From: Thoreauomyces humboldtii
Taxonomy: Eukaryota > Chytridiomycota > Chytridiomycetes > Spizellomycetales > Powellomycetaceae
Reading direction: 5' to 3'
Length of the DNA: 24,347 nt
Assembly: GCA_027596035.1 (NCBI GenBank)
Contig: JADGJA010000311.1
Coordinates: 1 to 24,347 of the forward strand
Part shown: piece by piece, positions 1 through 8,716 of the stretch
Layout of the letters: the number at the start of each line of letters is the position of its first letter
Position numbering within the stretch: the stretch's first letter is position 1
Notes under the pieces: generated by a model
Told to the model about the DNA's origin: nothing
What the model saw: the letters and a program-made list of their open reading frames with translations, nothing else
The model's database searches: none
Made by a program: the position numbers and the translations under genes

Positions 1-450
1 CCCCACGACTGGTTGGGAAATCCCGCCTGGATTCCGCTGTAGAAGATCGGAATCTCATGGATTCAAAGCATGTGGACGTACTGGATGATCCTGATGAACA
101 TTTCCGCGGCTGGTGATCGTCTCTCGTCTTGAGGATGGAGACGGCCGCCCATTCCTGGCCTCAGCGAACGAAATCGAAACTGGCAACGTGGCAGAAAGTG
201 TCGGCCTTTCAAGTTCGCCGTGCAGTGTACTGTGGAGCTGTATCCGCGGTTGCTCGGAGTTCGGGTTGAGATTTCCGCAGGTTGGACAGGTGCGACTGTG
301 ACTAATGAATGACACATCGACAGCGTCAGAGGTGCCATATAAAAACGCAGAAGGGTGGGCATCCTCGCCTTTGGTTTATCCGTCACTTTATCACTGGGAA
401 CAGTATTAGTACGCCAAATAACAGTATTACAGTCTGTCACAAAAAGCACA
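1..450. other. Left-edge intergenic stretch and promoter of the aldo-keto reductase
   Basis: No convincing gene was found here. Open frames on the minus strand (for example 317 down to 63) run antisense into the first reductase exon and show no recognisable domain; one carries a single CPTCG motif but lacks an ATG in that frame. The right part contains a TATA-like element about 110 bases before the reductase start. A gene ending just outside the left edge cannot be excluded. Confidence 0.5.
335..346 (+). promoter_or_regulatory. TATA-like box of the aldo-keto reductase gene
   Basis: The element CCATATAAAAACG lies about 110 bases upstream of the predicted ATG at 451. That spacing suits a fungal TATA box with a 5' leader of roughly 70 to 80 bases. 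It is read from sequence only, with no transcript data. Confidence 0.55.
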
Positions 451-2006
451 ATGTCTTCTGCAGCTACCACCTCTAGCCCGCTTCGAGAGTACAAGGTCCT
501 CAGCGCCAAGGCCGGCGTGCGGGTTTCCCCGGTTTGCCTCGGAGCCATGAACTTCGGGGAGGCCTGGAAGGCGAGGTTGGGAGAGTGCTCAAAAGCCGAG
601 GCCTTTGCCATTATGGACGCTTACTTTGAAGCGGGCGGAAACTTCATCGGTGCGTCATAGGAAGACGGATACTCGCTTCGTGGCTGTGGGAACAGTGTGC
701 CGCTCACACTTACATTTTGTTTCAGACACTGCCAACAATTACCAGGACAATGAATCAGAGATCTGGATCGGAGAGTGGTTAAAGCAGCGCAAGAACAGGG
801 ATCAGATTGTCCTTGCGACCAAGTTCACCTCACCTTCCAGCAAGCCCGGAGAGGTAGCGTCGATATGAATACCGGTGAAAAGGAAGGCATCGAAGATACC
901 TTTTCGTTCTGACATATCCTCTGCTGCAGGTGACCACGGCTGTCAATTCGATGGGAAACTCGTCGAAAAGTCTGCACGTTAGCGTGCGTCGCTCCCTCGA
1001 GAACCTGGGCACCGACTACATCGACCTGTTGTGTAAGTCATGTTACTCCGGATATGTACCCAGCACTTCATCTGTTCCAGTCCTCCGCTCATTCAGTTTC
1101 TTTGCAGATGTCCACTGGTGGGACTACACCACGAGCATCCACGAGCTCATGCAGGCGTTAAACGCGCTCGTTTTGAGCGGAAAGGTCTTGTACCTCGGCG
1201 CCTCGGACATGCCAGCCTGGGTCGTCGCAAGTGCAAACACCTATGCTCGCGAGAAGGGGTTTGCCCAGTTTGTCGTGTACCAGGGCAAATGGAACGTCGC
1301 TCAAAGGGACTTCGAGAGGTGAGGTCTAGAAAGCTGTCTTGATATAAAGACTCCGCCCTAAGTCCTTATTTTGCAGGGACATCCTTCCAATGACTCGAGC
1401 CTTTGGCATGGCGCTTGCGCCATGGGCTGTGATGCTTCAAGGTGCCTCCAAGACCACCGAAGAAAAGAGCGCAGACAAAGGCCGAGAGTCCTTCCATGCG
1501 GCCCCCAAAAACTTGGAGGCAGTGCTCAAGGCTGTCGACGAAATTGCGAAAGAGTTCAATGCCACCCGTCAGCAAGGTGAGTCTTGAAGGGAGATGAGCA
1601 AAAAGGCTTTGTTGTGGCTAACCATGATTTTCCACCACTCCCACGTCCAGTCTGCATCGCCTACGTTATTTACAAGGAGCCCCAGACTTTCCCGATCCTC
1701 GGAGGGCGAAAAGCCGCACATCTCCTCGACAACATCAAGGGTGTCGCCCTGGTCAAGAAGCTCACGCCTGACCACATAACCCGGCTCGAAGAAGCCGACA
1801 AGGATTTCGCAATCGGGGTGAGTTGAGACGGAGATTTTGTCTTTCCATGGGAACCTTGATTAACGTTTTGTAATCTTGCTTTGCAGTTCCCACACGATAT
1901 GGTTGGCACCGGAGATCTATCCAAGAGCTTTGTTCTGAACCTTATGTCGCAAATGGCAGGGGGAGTCACCGTCAGCCAGCCACCTCACACCATTCCCCAG
2001 ATCTGA
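451..2006 (+). CDS. Aldo-keto reductase, aryl-alcohol dehydrogenase type
   Basis: Predicted NADPH-dependent cytosolic reductase of aromatic or aliphatic aldehydes (AKR9-like, AAD family). The exons are 451-649, 726-853, 930-1032, 1108-1318, 1377-1576, 1651-1817 and 1887-2006. All six introns are GT-AG and phase-consistent, giving 375 residues, usual for the family. The AKR catalytic set is visible: Asp67 and Tyr72 in DTANNY, Lys99 in LATKF and His146 in YVHWWD. Later blocks are also typical: VVYQGKWN, RDILPMTRAFGMALAPW, and the NADPH-end region PILGGRKAAHLLDNI. The C-terminal block FPHDMVG also fits. The start is the first ATG after a TATA box, followed directly by the N-terminal strand. It is convergent with the CEP20-like gene. 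Substrate cannot be told from sequence. Such proteins are often annotated in lignin-aromatic metabolism, but that role is not shown here. Confidence 0.92.
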
Positions 2007-2321
2007 ACAAACCAAAATGGAGGGACTCGTGATACATAGCACTCTTCTTTCGTATACATCGCGCTCGATATACTTAGCATAACACGAAATGTCTTCATCT
2101 TGATTGCTCTATTCATGAACTGTAAAGGAATCTTTAGCATGTATTTTTTTCTGTTGGACCTTTTCATGGATCTGATCGGAATGCCGAAAGTCTGTGGTCA
2201 AGACTATGTCTGTTCCCAAGAAGACAAACGTTCGCCAGGCTTTCGAGCTGAGCCAACGGTTAATGCAGTGATTCCCATTGAGTAGCTAGTAGCTATCATG
2301 TACATTTGCGCTGATCTGCCT
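2007..2321. other. Convergent 3' intergenic region
   Basis: This is the shared 3' region of the aldo-keto reductase (+) and the CEP20-like gene (-). It is AT-richer than its neighbours, as expected for 3' untranslated and polyadenylation sequence. The only structure I see is a small inverted repeat, TAGCT-AGT-AGCTA, at 2283-2295. No gene is supported. Confidence 0.5.
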
Positions 2322-3129
2322 TCAGCTACTCTCCTTGGCGCTGTCTCGATCCGTAGTTTCGTATGTAGAAGTTGGGACAGGCGGTGGTGGTTTGCGTCCT
2401 ACTGGTGCTTTCTTTCCAAATGGCTTCGCCTTTCTAGGCGAGTTCGCGACAACAGCGGCTTCGATCTTTTGCTTCCCCGGCTCCGGAATCGGTGCTTCTC
2501 CAAACTGGCTTTTTAAAGCAAGCCCGTAGAGCAAAGGTCTGTCGAAGATGGTTTAGAAGATGGTCAGCGGCCGCTCATCACCGCCTCGGGCTTACAGAAC
2601 TGGCGGATACGAGCGCTGTTCAACGGAGACGTTCAGCTCGTCTGCCAATGCCGCCCGCGGCATGGGTGTTCGAGGCAGGTCCGATTCTTATCGTATAGCA
2701 AGAACGTTAACCCCTTGCTGCTGTAGTTGGCGGTCATAGCGACGAACCTGATGCAAATACCGAGAGACTGTGTCGGTATCCCATGTACCGCAGGTATTCT
2801 CGCACGAGCTCGTTCATCAGGGCGGTTTCGCGAGGTGGCGGCGGTGGGCGTTCGTCCTACCAGTGTCGGGTGTTTGGTCAGATGTTCAAGTTGGCAAAGC
2901 AGGAGAAGAGCTCCGAGCAAAGTAAGAGTCTTACGGGATCATGGAGGGCGCGGAACACTTCAGCGCGGATGTGAGCACGAACGTCGGTCAGAGTTCCTCG
3001 TGTTTCGAGGGACTCGCGCAGTGCTTTTACAGAGAAAGAAGGATGATGAGTATGAAGTTCAAGCGTGTTCAACGTCAATGTATATGCTTTAGTGATCCTA
3101 CCATCCTTTAGGTCGTCGTACGAGGACAT
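2322..3129 (-). CDS. LisH-domain protein related to CEP20/FOR20 (FOPNL)
   Basis: Small protein that in animals and ciliates acts at centrioles, basal bodies and pericentriolar satellites. Its role in a fungus is unknown. On the minus strand the exons are 3129-3102, 3023-2935, 2856-2748, 2686-2596 and 2538-2322, all with GT-AG introns and consistent phase, giving 177 residues (human CEP20 is about 174). Three blocks align with the family by eye. Residues 6-35 contain DLKDALRESLETRG and RAHIRAEVFRAL. A LisH segment at about 52-75 contains LMNELVREYLRYMGYRHSLSVF. A later block, ESDLPRTPM...ADELN, ends in LPLLYGL. The C-terminal tail is basic and Pro-rich (KPPPPVP). The hydrophobic LLYGL block after the LisH is shared with CEP20 and argues against a generic LisH protein. 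The gene is divergent from the sugar transporter. The start ATG opens a 28-nt first exon; an unspliced reading is also open but inserts an unrelated segment. Confidence 0.8.
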
Positions 3130-3234
3130 TTCAGATGCGGGGATGAACTAAAGATACACGGTGAGGGTAGTCCTGCTGCGCAGTTCATGAGCAAGACCCT
3201 GGAAAATATCTGTCCGAGTCGACCGGACATATGA

Positions 3235-3240
3235 CACGTG
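3235..3240. promoter_or_regulatory. Palindromic E-box CACGTG
   Basis: A CACGTG core, the binding site of fungal bHLH factors (Cbf1/Pho4 type), lies in the divergent promoter about 105 bases from the CEP20-like start and 340 bases from the transporter start. Function is inferred from the motif only; one copy can occur by chance. Confidence 0.35.
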
Positions 3241-3250
3241 GGTGTGCGTT

Positions 3251-3267
3251 GCCTAATCGCGTTAGGC
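3251..3267. repeat. Inverted repeat GCCTAA-N5-TTAGGC next to an ACGT run
   Basis: Perfect 6-bp arms flank TCGCG, and the element is followed at once by CACGTACGTACGTAC. Its place in the middle of a divergent promoter suggests a dimeric transcription-factor site. No factor is assigned. Confidence 0.4.
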
Positions 3268-3581
3268 ACGTACGTACGTACTTGCAACTCTTGTCATGAC
3301 ACTTGCCGAGAGCTGGCGGCGCCGCGGATCGGTCGGTGTCTCTTGCTCTCGTCAGAACAGGCTGCTATCTCTCTGCGTTGTTGTTCCGGAATATCCATCA
3401 CTATGTCTCGGTATCATTTAAACTCACAGTTCCCTTCGCGTTCCTGTCGCGTCCCTTTGACAGACCACCATCAAGCACCCCATCTCGCCGAACACCACAA
3501 GAGGGAGCCCACGATTGCTCCTCCCAATACAGTCCGTAACTCGTCAGACTTACCCATTCAGGCAACTTTTACCCTCGGGGC

Positions 3582-4673
3582 ATGACAACAATGACCTCCA
3601 AGCCGATTGCACCCTCCTCTCGGCAGAAGATGTTCTCCATCCTCGCCCTGATGCTTCAAAACTGCACGCTGGTGCTCATAATGCGATGGTCGCGCACGCA
3701 ACCCGGACGCGGCTACGTGCCATCTACCGCTGTCTTTCTGGCCGAGTGCCTCAAGCTTTGTGCTTCAACGTTGATCTGGCTTTACACTCACCCGGAAACG
3801 GAAGGGACCCGCGTCAAGGACCTCAAAGAGGCGGCCGCGGGTCCGGAATCCGACTTCGTAAAGATGGCGATCCCTGCCGCCTTATACGCAGTGCAAAATT
3901 GGTTGCAGTACTTTGCGATCAGCAGACTCGACGCACCGACCTTCCAGGTCACCGCTCAGCTGAAAATCTTGGCCACCGCCGTGTGCTTCGTCATCGTCCT
4001 GAAGCGCTCCCTCACGCCGATGCAATGGGGAGCCCTCACCCTCCTCACCGCAGGCGTCATCCTCTGCCAGCTTCCCGCAAAGTCAGTCTCACCCGTGGTG
4101 CCCATTCCCGTCGGGGCCATCGCAATCGGGTCGGATCTACTGCCTCCGATGAGCTTCCTGGGCTTTGGCCCCCGTGCCGTCGGATTCCTCAGCATGGTCA
4201 CGGCGTCCGCCATCTCGGGTCTCGCCGGCGTCTACTTCGAGAAGCTCCTCAAGGATCGCACGATCACGGGTGCGTCCCCCAACATCTGGATCCGAAACAT
4301 TCAGCTTGCCGCCTTCAGCGTGCTGTTCACCGGCATTTTCGGAGTCATGCTCATGGACGGGGCCGAGGTCTTCGAGCGCGGCTTCTTCGCCGGATACGGT
4401 CTCCCCGCGGTCCTCGCCGTGGTGTTCAACGCACTGGGCGGTATAATCGTCGCTCTGGTCGTTCAGGCTGCCGACAACGTCGTGAAAGGGTTTGCGACCA
4501 GCGTAGCCATCGTGGTCAGCGGTCTGCTTTCGGCCGTCATCACGGACTTCACCATCACCATACCTTTCGTAGCTGGAACCACCATGGTGACCGGAGCGAC
4601 GGTGATGTATGCTGCAGGCACTCGTCCCGCTGTTGCGCTTCCGCGATACGCGCCGGTAATGATGTTCTCATGA
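3582..4673 (+). CDS. Golgi nucleotide-sugar transporter, SLC35A family (UDP-galactose or UDP-GlcNAc)
   Basis: Multi-pass transporter that exchanges a cytosolic UDP-sugar for lumenal UMP to feed glycosylation. It is a single exon of 363 residues, within the usual 320-400. The family core is clear: QNWLQYFAISRLDAPTFQV (about 105-123) leading into TAQLKILATAV, then LAGVYFEKLLKD (214-225), NIWIRNIQLAAFSV (234-247), and ALVVQAADNVVKGFATSVAI (291-310). KGFATS is characteristic of the SLC35A subfamily. Around ten hydrophobic segments are visible. Residues 166-200 form a proline-rich loop of the sort found between the two halves. The start is the first ATG in the frame, and MTTMTSKP allows a second start three codons later. 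A 401-codon open frame in another phase covers the same DNA and is a shadow. CMP-sialate or GDP-sugars are less likely substrates; UDP-Gal and UDP-GlcNAc cannot be separated by eye. Confidence 0.9.
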   Translation: MTTMTSKPIAPSSRQKMFSILALMLQNCTLVLIMRWSRTQPGRGYVPSTAVFLAECLKLCASTLIWLYTHPETEGTRVKDLKEAAAGPESDFVKMAIPAALYAVQNWLQYFAISRLDAPTFQVTAQLKILATAVCFVIVLKRSLTPMQWGALTLLTAGVILCQLPAKSVSPVVPIPVGAIAIGSDLLPPMSFLGFGPRAVGFLSMVTASAISGLAGVYFEKLLKDRTITGASPNIWIRNIQLAAFSVLFTGIFGVMLMDGAEVFERGFFAGYGLPAVLAVVFNALGGIIVALVVQAADNVVKGFATSVAIVVSGLLSAVITDFTITIPFVAGTTMVTGATVMYAAGTRPAVALPRYAPVMMFS

Positions 4674-5789
4674 AGTTCGACAGAGCGATCGACCCCTTGC
4701 TGATCGTTTGGCTTTCTTGATTGACTTGTAGGTTTCGGGACCAGAGACTGCCTCGGTCAAGTGATGTTCAGCGGTGCTTCCTTTTCGTTATCGACTTTTG
4801 GCTGTTTCCTTTTGGACCTATGTCTCTTCCTTTCCCTCCTTCTCGGCAACCCATGTTGTGCCGTCGTTCAAATAATTATTAAGCTCGCTATGTAATTGTT
4901 CTAGATGAAATGCTGAAGCTATGGTTTGTCGAACCTTCAGGTTCTTGGCCTTGGCAGGTCGTCAGCGTCGTCAGACGCCATCGCACAGATCGGAACTTGG
5001 ATCTTGCCAAATCGTAAGAAGATATCGGCAACAACATCGACCCGATCGCCCCGGCCGTCCAGGTCCGCTGTTGCTCTCACTGTTGCTTTTACGACCCGCG
5101 AAGCTTTTTCAAGCGCGATATCGCATCTTTGTCATTTCCCTCGTCGGGACCCATCGCTAAGCCTCCATGCAAGGAGATTCGGGCCTGGCCAACTACCCTC
5201 GCTTCGAAGAGGCCGAGAGCGCTGCCTGGAAGATCGTATCCAAGTACAAGCGAGCAAGTTACTGGGCAGACAGTATGCAGAAAGCGAAGATGTATTGTCG
5301 GGAACGATGTACATTGAAAGAAGTAAAAGGAGAGGGAAAGGTTGCTCGCTGCCTTGTTCACTCGACGACTTGTTCTGGAAGGCATGGTAAGAAGCAAGTG
5401 AGATGCGTAGACCCTCTGCATTTACACCGGCTGGGGACGGTTCGCCTCCCGTAAGGGAAGCAAGCTGCATTACCTACAGAAGAGACAACACATAAACAAG
5501 CGAGACATGAACTATACCAAGTAACCGAGACCCCAGAAGAGATCCATTGTTCCACTGTGATGTGCCAAAGTGCAGTGCACAGCCTTCCCCAGCGCCCGTC
5601 GTCGAGCCCTCACCTCCTCGTCTCCGTGAGTCCAGTCCGCGAGCCGTTCGACAGACCCGTCCTATTTCAAAGCAGCATTTGTCAACGGCGACCACAGGCA
5701 ACGATATAAAAAGTCAGGTATACAAGGTGTCATTCCCCCTAAACAACACTCCCTCCAGCTCTTGTCATCCATACCGAGTCGTATCTACA
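4674..5789. other. Intergenic region with possible unassigned coding pieces
   Basis: This holds the 3' end of the transporter gene and the promoter of the SDR gene. Two stretches look protein-like but I cannot join them into a supported gene. On the plus strand, an ATG at 5167 opens MQGDSGLANYPRFEEAESAA and continues with regular codon use and an amphipathic KYKRASYWADS to about 5272. A possible donor GTATGC follows. On the minus strand, about 5125 down to a stop at 4937 is open with an ordered amphipathic look (RVDVVADIFLRFGKIQVPI). Neither is recognised. Confidence 0.3.
5703..5713 (+). promoter_or_regulatory. TATA box of the SDR reductase gene
   Basis: GATATAAAAAG lies 77 to 87 bases upstream of the chosen ATG at 5790. 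It falls inside the N-terminal extension that a longer reading from 5547 would make coding, and this is one reason for choosing the later start. Confidence 0.6.
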
Positions 5790-6812
5790 ATGTCCGCTGC
5801 AATCCCCGCCAACGCTCTTGTCCTCGTCACGGGAATCACCGGTTTCGTCGGTTCCCATGTAGCCGAAGTCTTCCTCCAGAAAGGCTATCGAGTCCGCGGA
5901 ACTCTCCGCACGGTCTCCAAAGCCGACTCCCTCAAGGCTCGTTGGAACGCTAACGGTTACGCCGGTCGCTTCGAGTTCGTAATCGTGGCTGATCTCCTCA
6001 ACGAGAAGGCATTCCACGAGGCCGTCATTGGCGTCGACGCCATCGCCCACGTCGCTTCCCCAGTCACTTTCACCGCTGCCGACCCGTACAAGGATGTCAT
6101 TGATCCTGCCGTTCAAGGAACGCTGTCGGTCCTCAAAGCCGCCAAGCTTTCCCCGTCCGTCAAGCGCATCGTCATCACCTCCTCTGTCGTGGCCATGTTC
6201 CAGCAGGTCGCCGGTCACACCTACACCGAGGCGGACTGGAACGACTGGGCCAGTCCCATGGTCAAGGCTCAGGGCAAGGAGGCTTCGGGCCTGATCACAT
6301 ACCTCGCTTCGAAGGTCGAAGCCGAACGGGCGGCCTGGAAGTTCGTCGAGGATGAGAAGCCATCGTTCACTGTCGTCACCATCGCACCGTCCTACATCTG
6401 GGGTCCGCCAATCAACGAGCCAAAGACGGCTGATGGAGCGGGATTGACCGTCCAGATACTGTATTCATTCATCGACGGCACAACGAAAACACTCCAACCC
6501 TCTCCCTCCTACAACGCCTTCGTCGACGTTCGCGAGGTTGCACAGGCTCATCTCGAGGCGGTCCTTAGGCCAAAGGCGAACGGACGATACCTTCTCTGCG
6601 CCGGAACTGCAAGCTGGCCAGAGATCGCAGATACGATTCACGAGCTGTATCCTGACCGCCCCATTCCCGCGCCGAGCGCCGAGCCAGATGCACCTGTGAA
6701 GGACGTCGTATATGGCGCGAGGGCTATCGAGGAACTTGGTATCGAGTATAGGTCTCTGCGAACTACCATGAAGGACATGCTCGACGAGATGATCCGCACG
6801 GTGGAAGCATGA
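5790..6812 (+). CDS. Extended SDR reductase (Gre2 / dihydroflavonol-reductase type)
   Basis: Predicted NAD(P)H-dependent ketone or aldehyde reductase of the extended SDR superfamily, acting in the cytosol (Gre2-like methylglyoxal or carbonyl reductase). Single exon, 340 residues, family-typical. The Rossmann motif TGITGFVGSH is at 14-23. The NADPH-selecting basic residues RGTLRT follow at 36-41. VADLL is at 67-71, HVASPV at 87-92 and the active-site strand ITSSVVAMF at 129-137. The catalytic pair is Tyr171 and Lys175 in YLASK. APSYIWGPP is the usual post-catalytic loop. The frame stays open upstream to 5547. The ATG at 5790 is preferred because it directly precedes the Rossmann strand, has the context TACAATGT, and follows a TATA box. 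It is convergent with MUS81. The substrate is not determinable. Confidence 0.92.
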   Translation: MSAAIPANALVLVTGITGFVGSHVAEVFLQKGYRVRGTLRTVSKADSLKARWNANGYAGRFEFVIVADLLNEKAFHEAVIGVDAIAHVASPVTFTAADPYKDVIDPAVQGTLSVLKAAKLSPSVKRIVITSSVVAMFQQVAGHTYTEADWNDWASPMVKAQGKEASGLITYLASKVEAERAAWKFVEDEKPSFTVVTIAPSYIWGPPINEPKTADGAGLTVQILYSFIDGTTKTLQPSPSYNAFVDVREVAQAHLEAVLRPKANGRYLLCAGTASWPEIADTIHELYPDRPIPAPSAEPDAPVKDVVYGARAIEELGIEYRSLRTTMKDMLDEMIRTVEA

Positions 6813-7301
6813 GTTTTGTAAACCCCTCTTTCTTTTCTCTTTACATTCTTCATCAAATCAAAGTACATTTCATCAAAACACGCCCGATTCGCCGGTTGTC
6901 ACGATCACAGTCTTTGCGCTAGCCAGAATGACCGCGATCTCTGAGGTCCCTGATGCTTAGGAGATGCGTTTCCGAATCGAGCTGGTGTTGCAATGCATCC
7001 ACGTGAAAAGCAGGAGTGCGGAACTTCCTTCCTGCAGTGTTGCTGGACACGAAGGTGTAAACAGGCCGACAACCTGTGCAGTAACCTTGTGCCGAACGCT
7101 ATTGGGATCGACAGGGGCGGACAGAACAAGATCGGGCGGCCCCGGAAGTATAGGTCGTGTGGATAAGCGGGACGATGCCTTCGCTCTCCCACGATGGCAT
7201 ATCGATCAGATTGTGGATTTCGAACTATCGAAACTTTCAAACGGATCTCAAGTAAGGACGGGGCGAGACCGGCAAAGCGCAGAACAGCACTTACCGTGAG
7301 A
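6813..7301. other. Convergent intergenic region SDR / MUS81
   Basis: The 3' ends of two convergent genes meet here. Minus-strand frames stay open through much of it as a continuation of the MUS81 shadow frame, but they carry no domain and lie beyond the in-frame MUS81 stop. I see no gene and no strong hairpin. Confidence 0.45.
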
Positions 7302-8492
7302 TCAAAGAACATCGTTGTCATCGGGCGTATCTTGTTGATACGACAGCGGCCACAAAACTGCGAGAATCTTTTTGGACAAAGCTGCTCCGATAGCTTTACG
7401 TCCATTCCCACCACCGTTCTGAACCAGAGTTTCCCGCGCGCCAGCGTCCTTGCACTTTTCCAGAGCGTCCATGAGACTGGGCAGCGAGGCGGAATTTGAG
7501 TATGCTGCAGGTATGATGTGCATTTTTGGTCTTCATCCACCCACCTTCGCATCGTGGGAAAGGTTTTGACCAAGGCAGCCGCTTTTTCTCCGCTCACGCC
7601 CTTGACAGTCATCAGCTGCCTGATCCAGATGTCTTGGAGCTTATAGTCCTTCGACTTGTTGTTCAAAGACTGGAACGTTGAGAAGGTAATATACAAAGCT
7701 CCTCCGTACTGCTGCTCAAGAAGCTCTCGTTGTTCCTTGAACTTGTCCTTCGTAACTAGCTGTGGTGGAATTCCCACCAGATCCTTTCTCTACGTGACAA
7801 ATATGAGCCTTGGCGGACTGCATAAAGATTCGTGAGGATGGTACGTACAATAAGCAAAGCAGCCAGCTGCTTTGTCATTCTCACGAGGTATTGAATTGAC
7901 TCATCAAGGGAAGCCGTTTGCTTAAGGAAAAAGCCGTTGATGATTTGGACCTGCGTCATGGCGGTTCGTATTGCTGTCATTCCAAAGTCGATGGCCCGAG
8001 CCAGACTTGGTGACTTTTCGACCAGGTAGATCCTATGCCGAATCCCGCAGGTCATTAGACGAAGCTACTGGATGGGAAGCCATTGATCACCATTCACGGG
8101 AAAAAGTCTAATCAGCGTAAGAGTGGAAACAGTACCTTCTGGTCCTTGAATCGAGAGTCTTTGATGCTGACCACCAGATCATCGGTAGTTTTCCTTTCGA
8201 TAATATAGTCGAGGACTACTTCGGTCTCAGTGTTCCCGTCCGATGCTACCAAAAGCAAGCCAAGTTAGAGCGCGGATCAAACTACCTGCTTCCCTCCGAT
8301 TTCCTCACCGTTCCGTGACCGAGTGATCCACATAAAGTCGCCGATGGGAAGAGCCCTCGTGAGGGTCTTGACGCCCTGCATTTCCAGCTGCTCCTGAATG
8401 TACGTCCGGTCTTTTCGAAACTTGACTTCGCGGGTGTCGACTACACAGAAGATATCGAATGAGCCCGCAGGTAACCGTATGGAGTCCTGCAT
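7302..8492 (-). CDS. mus81: MUS81-type structure-specific endonuclease, catalytic core only
   Basis: Nuclease subunit that, with an Eme1-like partner, cuts branched DNA such as stalled forks and recombination intermediates in the nucleus. On the minus strand the exons are 8492-8286, 8225-8136, 8064-7849, 7789-7545 and 7476-7302, with phase-consistent GT-AG introns and 310 residues. The XPF/MUS81 nuclease signature is complete: Asp19 in [10 protein letters not shown] at 51-52 in LPIGDFMW, and the ERK motif at 79-81 in [23 protein letters not shown] and [11 protein letters not shown] follow. The C-terminal helix-hairpin-helix pair is present ([16 protein letters not shown], 230-245; FPTMRSLMDAL after it). 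MUS81 proteins are usually 550-650 residues with an N-terminal HhH and a winged helix. Neither is visible, and only 224 bases separate this ATG from the divergent TTI2 start. Either the protein is truly short or upstream exons escaped me. Confidence 0.85.
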
Positions 8493-8716
8493 TTTGCTTG
8501 CTATGAAGGCGAGTGAAGTATGTATCGGCCCATTGCCTTTGCCAACGAGGAATGTTGCCTGCGAAGTGTGCCTGGGGAAGAGAGTGATTCTGATGAGTGT
8601 GACTCACTCTGTGACTCTTTGCGAATTCCCAACTCAAGAGAGCTCTCCGATCCAAAGAAGCATCCCGACTCTCTTAAAGGCCGAGCGTCAAAGAGGATCG
8701 CTTTGTTTCCTTTGAG
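8493..8716. promoter_or_regulatory. Compact divergent promoter MUS81 / TTI2
   Basis: These 224 bases separate two divergent genome-maintenance genes. The region contains a Gcn4/AP-1-type site TGACTCA (8600-8606) inside a short inverted repeat, GAGTG-TGACT-CACTC (8595-8609). A minus-strand frame without ATG is open from about 8773 to 8520 with a Ser-rich stretch and could instead be an unrecognised MUS81 linker exon. Confidence 0.45.
8600..8606. promoter_or_regulatory. Gcn4/AP-1-type site TGACTCA
   Basis: A perfect TGACTCA core lies in the 224-base MUS81/TTI2 divergent promoter, embedded in the inverted repeat at 8595-8609. Fungal bZIP factors such as Gcn4/CpcA bind this core. Regulation is inferred only. 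Confidence 0.35.

Larger units (their letters stand above)
3130..3581. promoter_or_regulatory. Divergent promoter region, CEP20-like / sugar transporter
   Basis: Shared upstream region of two divergent genes. It contains an E-box CACGTG at 3235-3240, an inverted repeat GCCTAA-TCGCG-TTAGGC at 3251-3267, and directly after it an ACGT-repeat run (3268-3282). Transporter-proximal sequence is pyrimidine-rich. I see no TATA box. Open frames here are short and lack recognisable features. Confidence 0.5.

Noticed and set aside
63..611. 182-codon minus-strand frame at the left edge
   Set aside because: It runs antisense through the first reductase exon and the TATA box, with no domain seen.
2878..3129. 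Unspliced 83-residue reading of the CEP20-like N-terminus
   Set aside because: Removing the GT-AG intron at 3101-3024 gives a continuous match to the family, whereas the unspliced reading inserts an unrelated segment and then stops.
3515..4720. 401-codon open frame overlapping the sugar transporter in another phase
   Set aside because: Its translation is Arg/His-rich with no hydrophobic pattern, while the 363-residue frame has the full transporter signature. High third-position GC in the real gene leaves the shifted frame open.
5547..5789. In-frame 81-residue N-terminal extension of the SDR reductase
   Set aside because: It contains the TATA box, is low complexity, and the family starts just before the Rossmann strand at the ATG at 5790.
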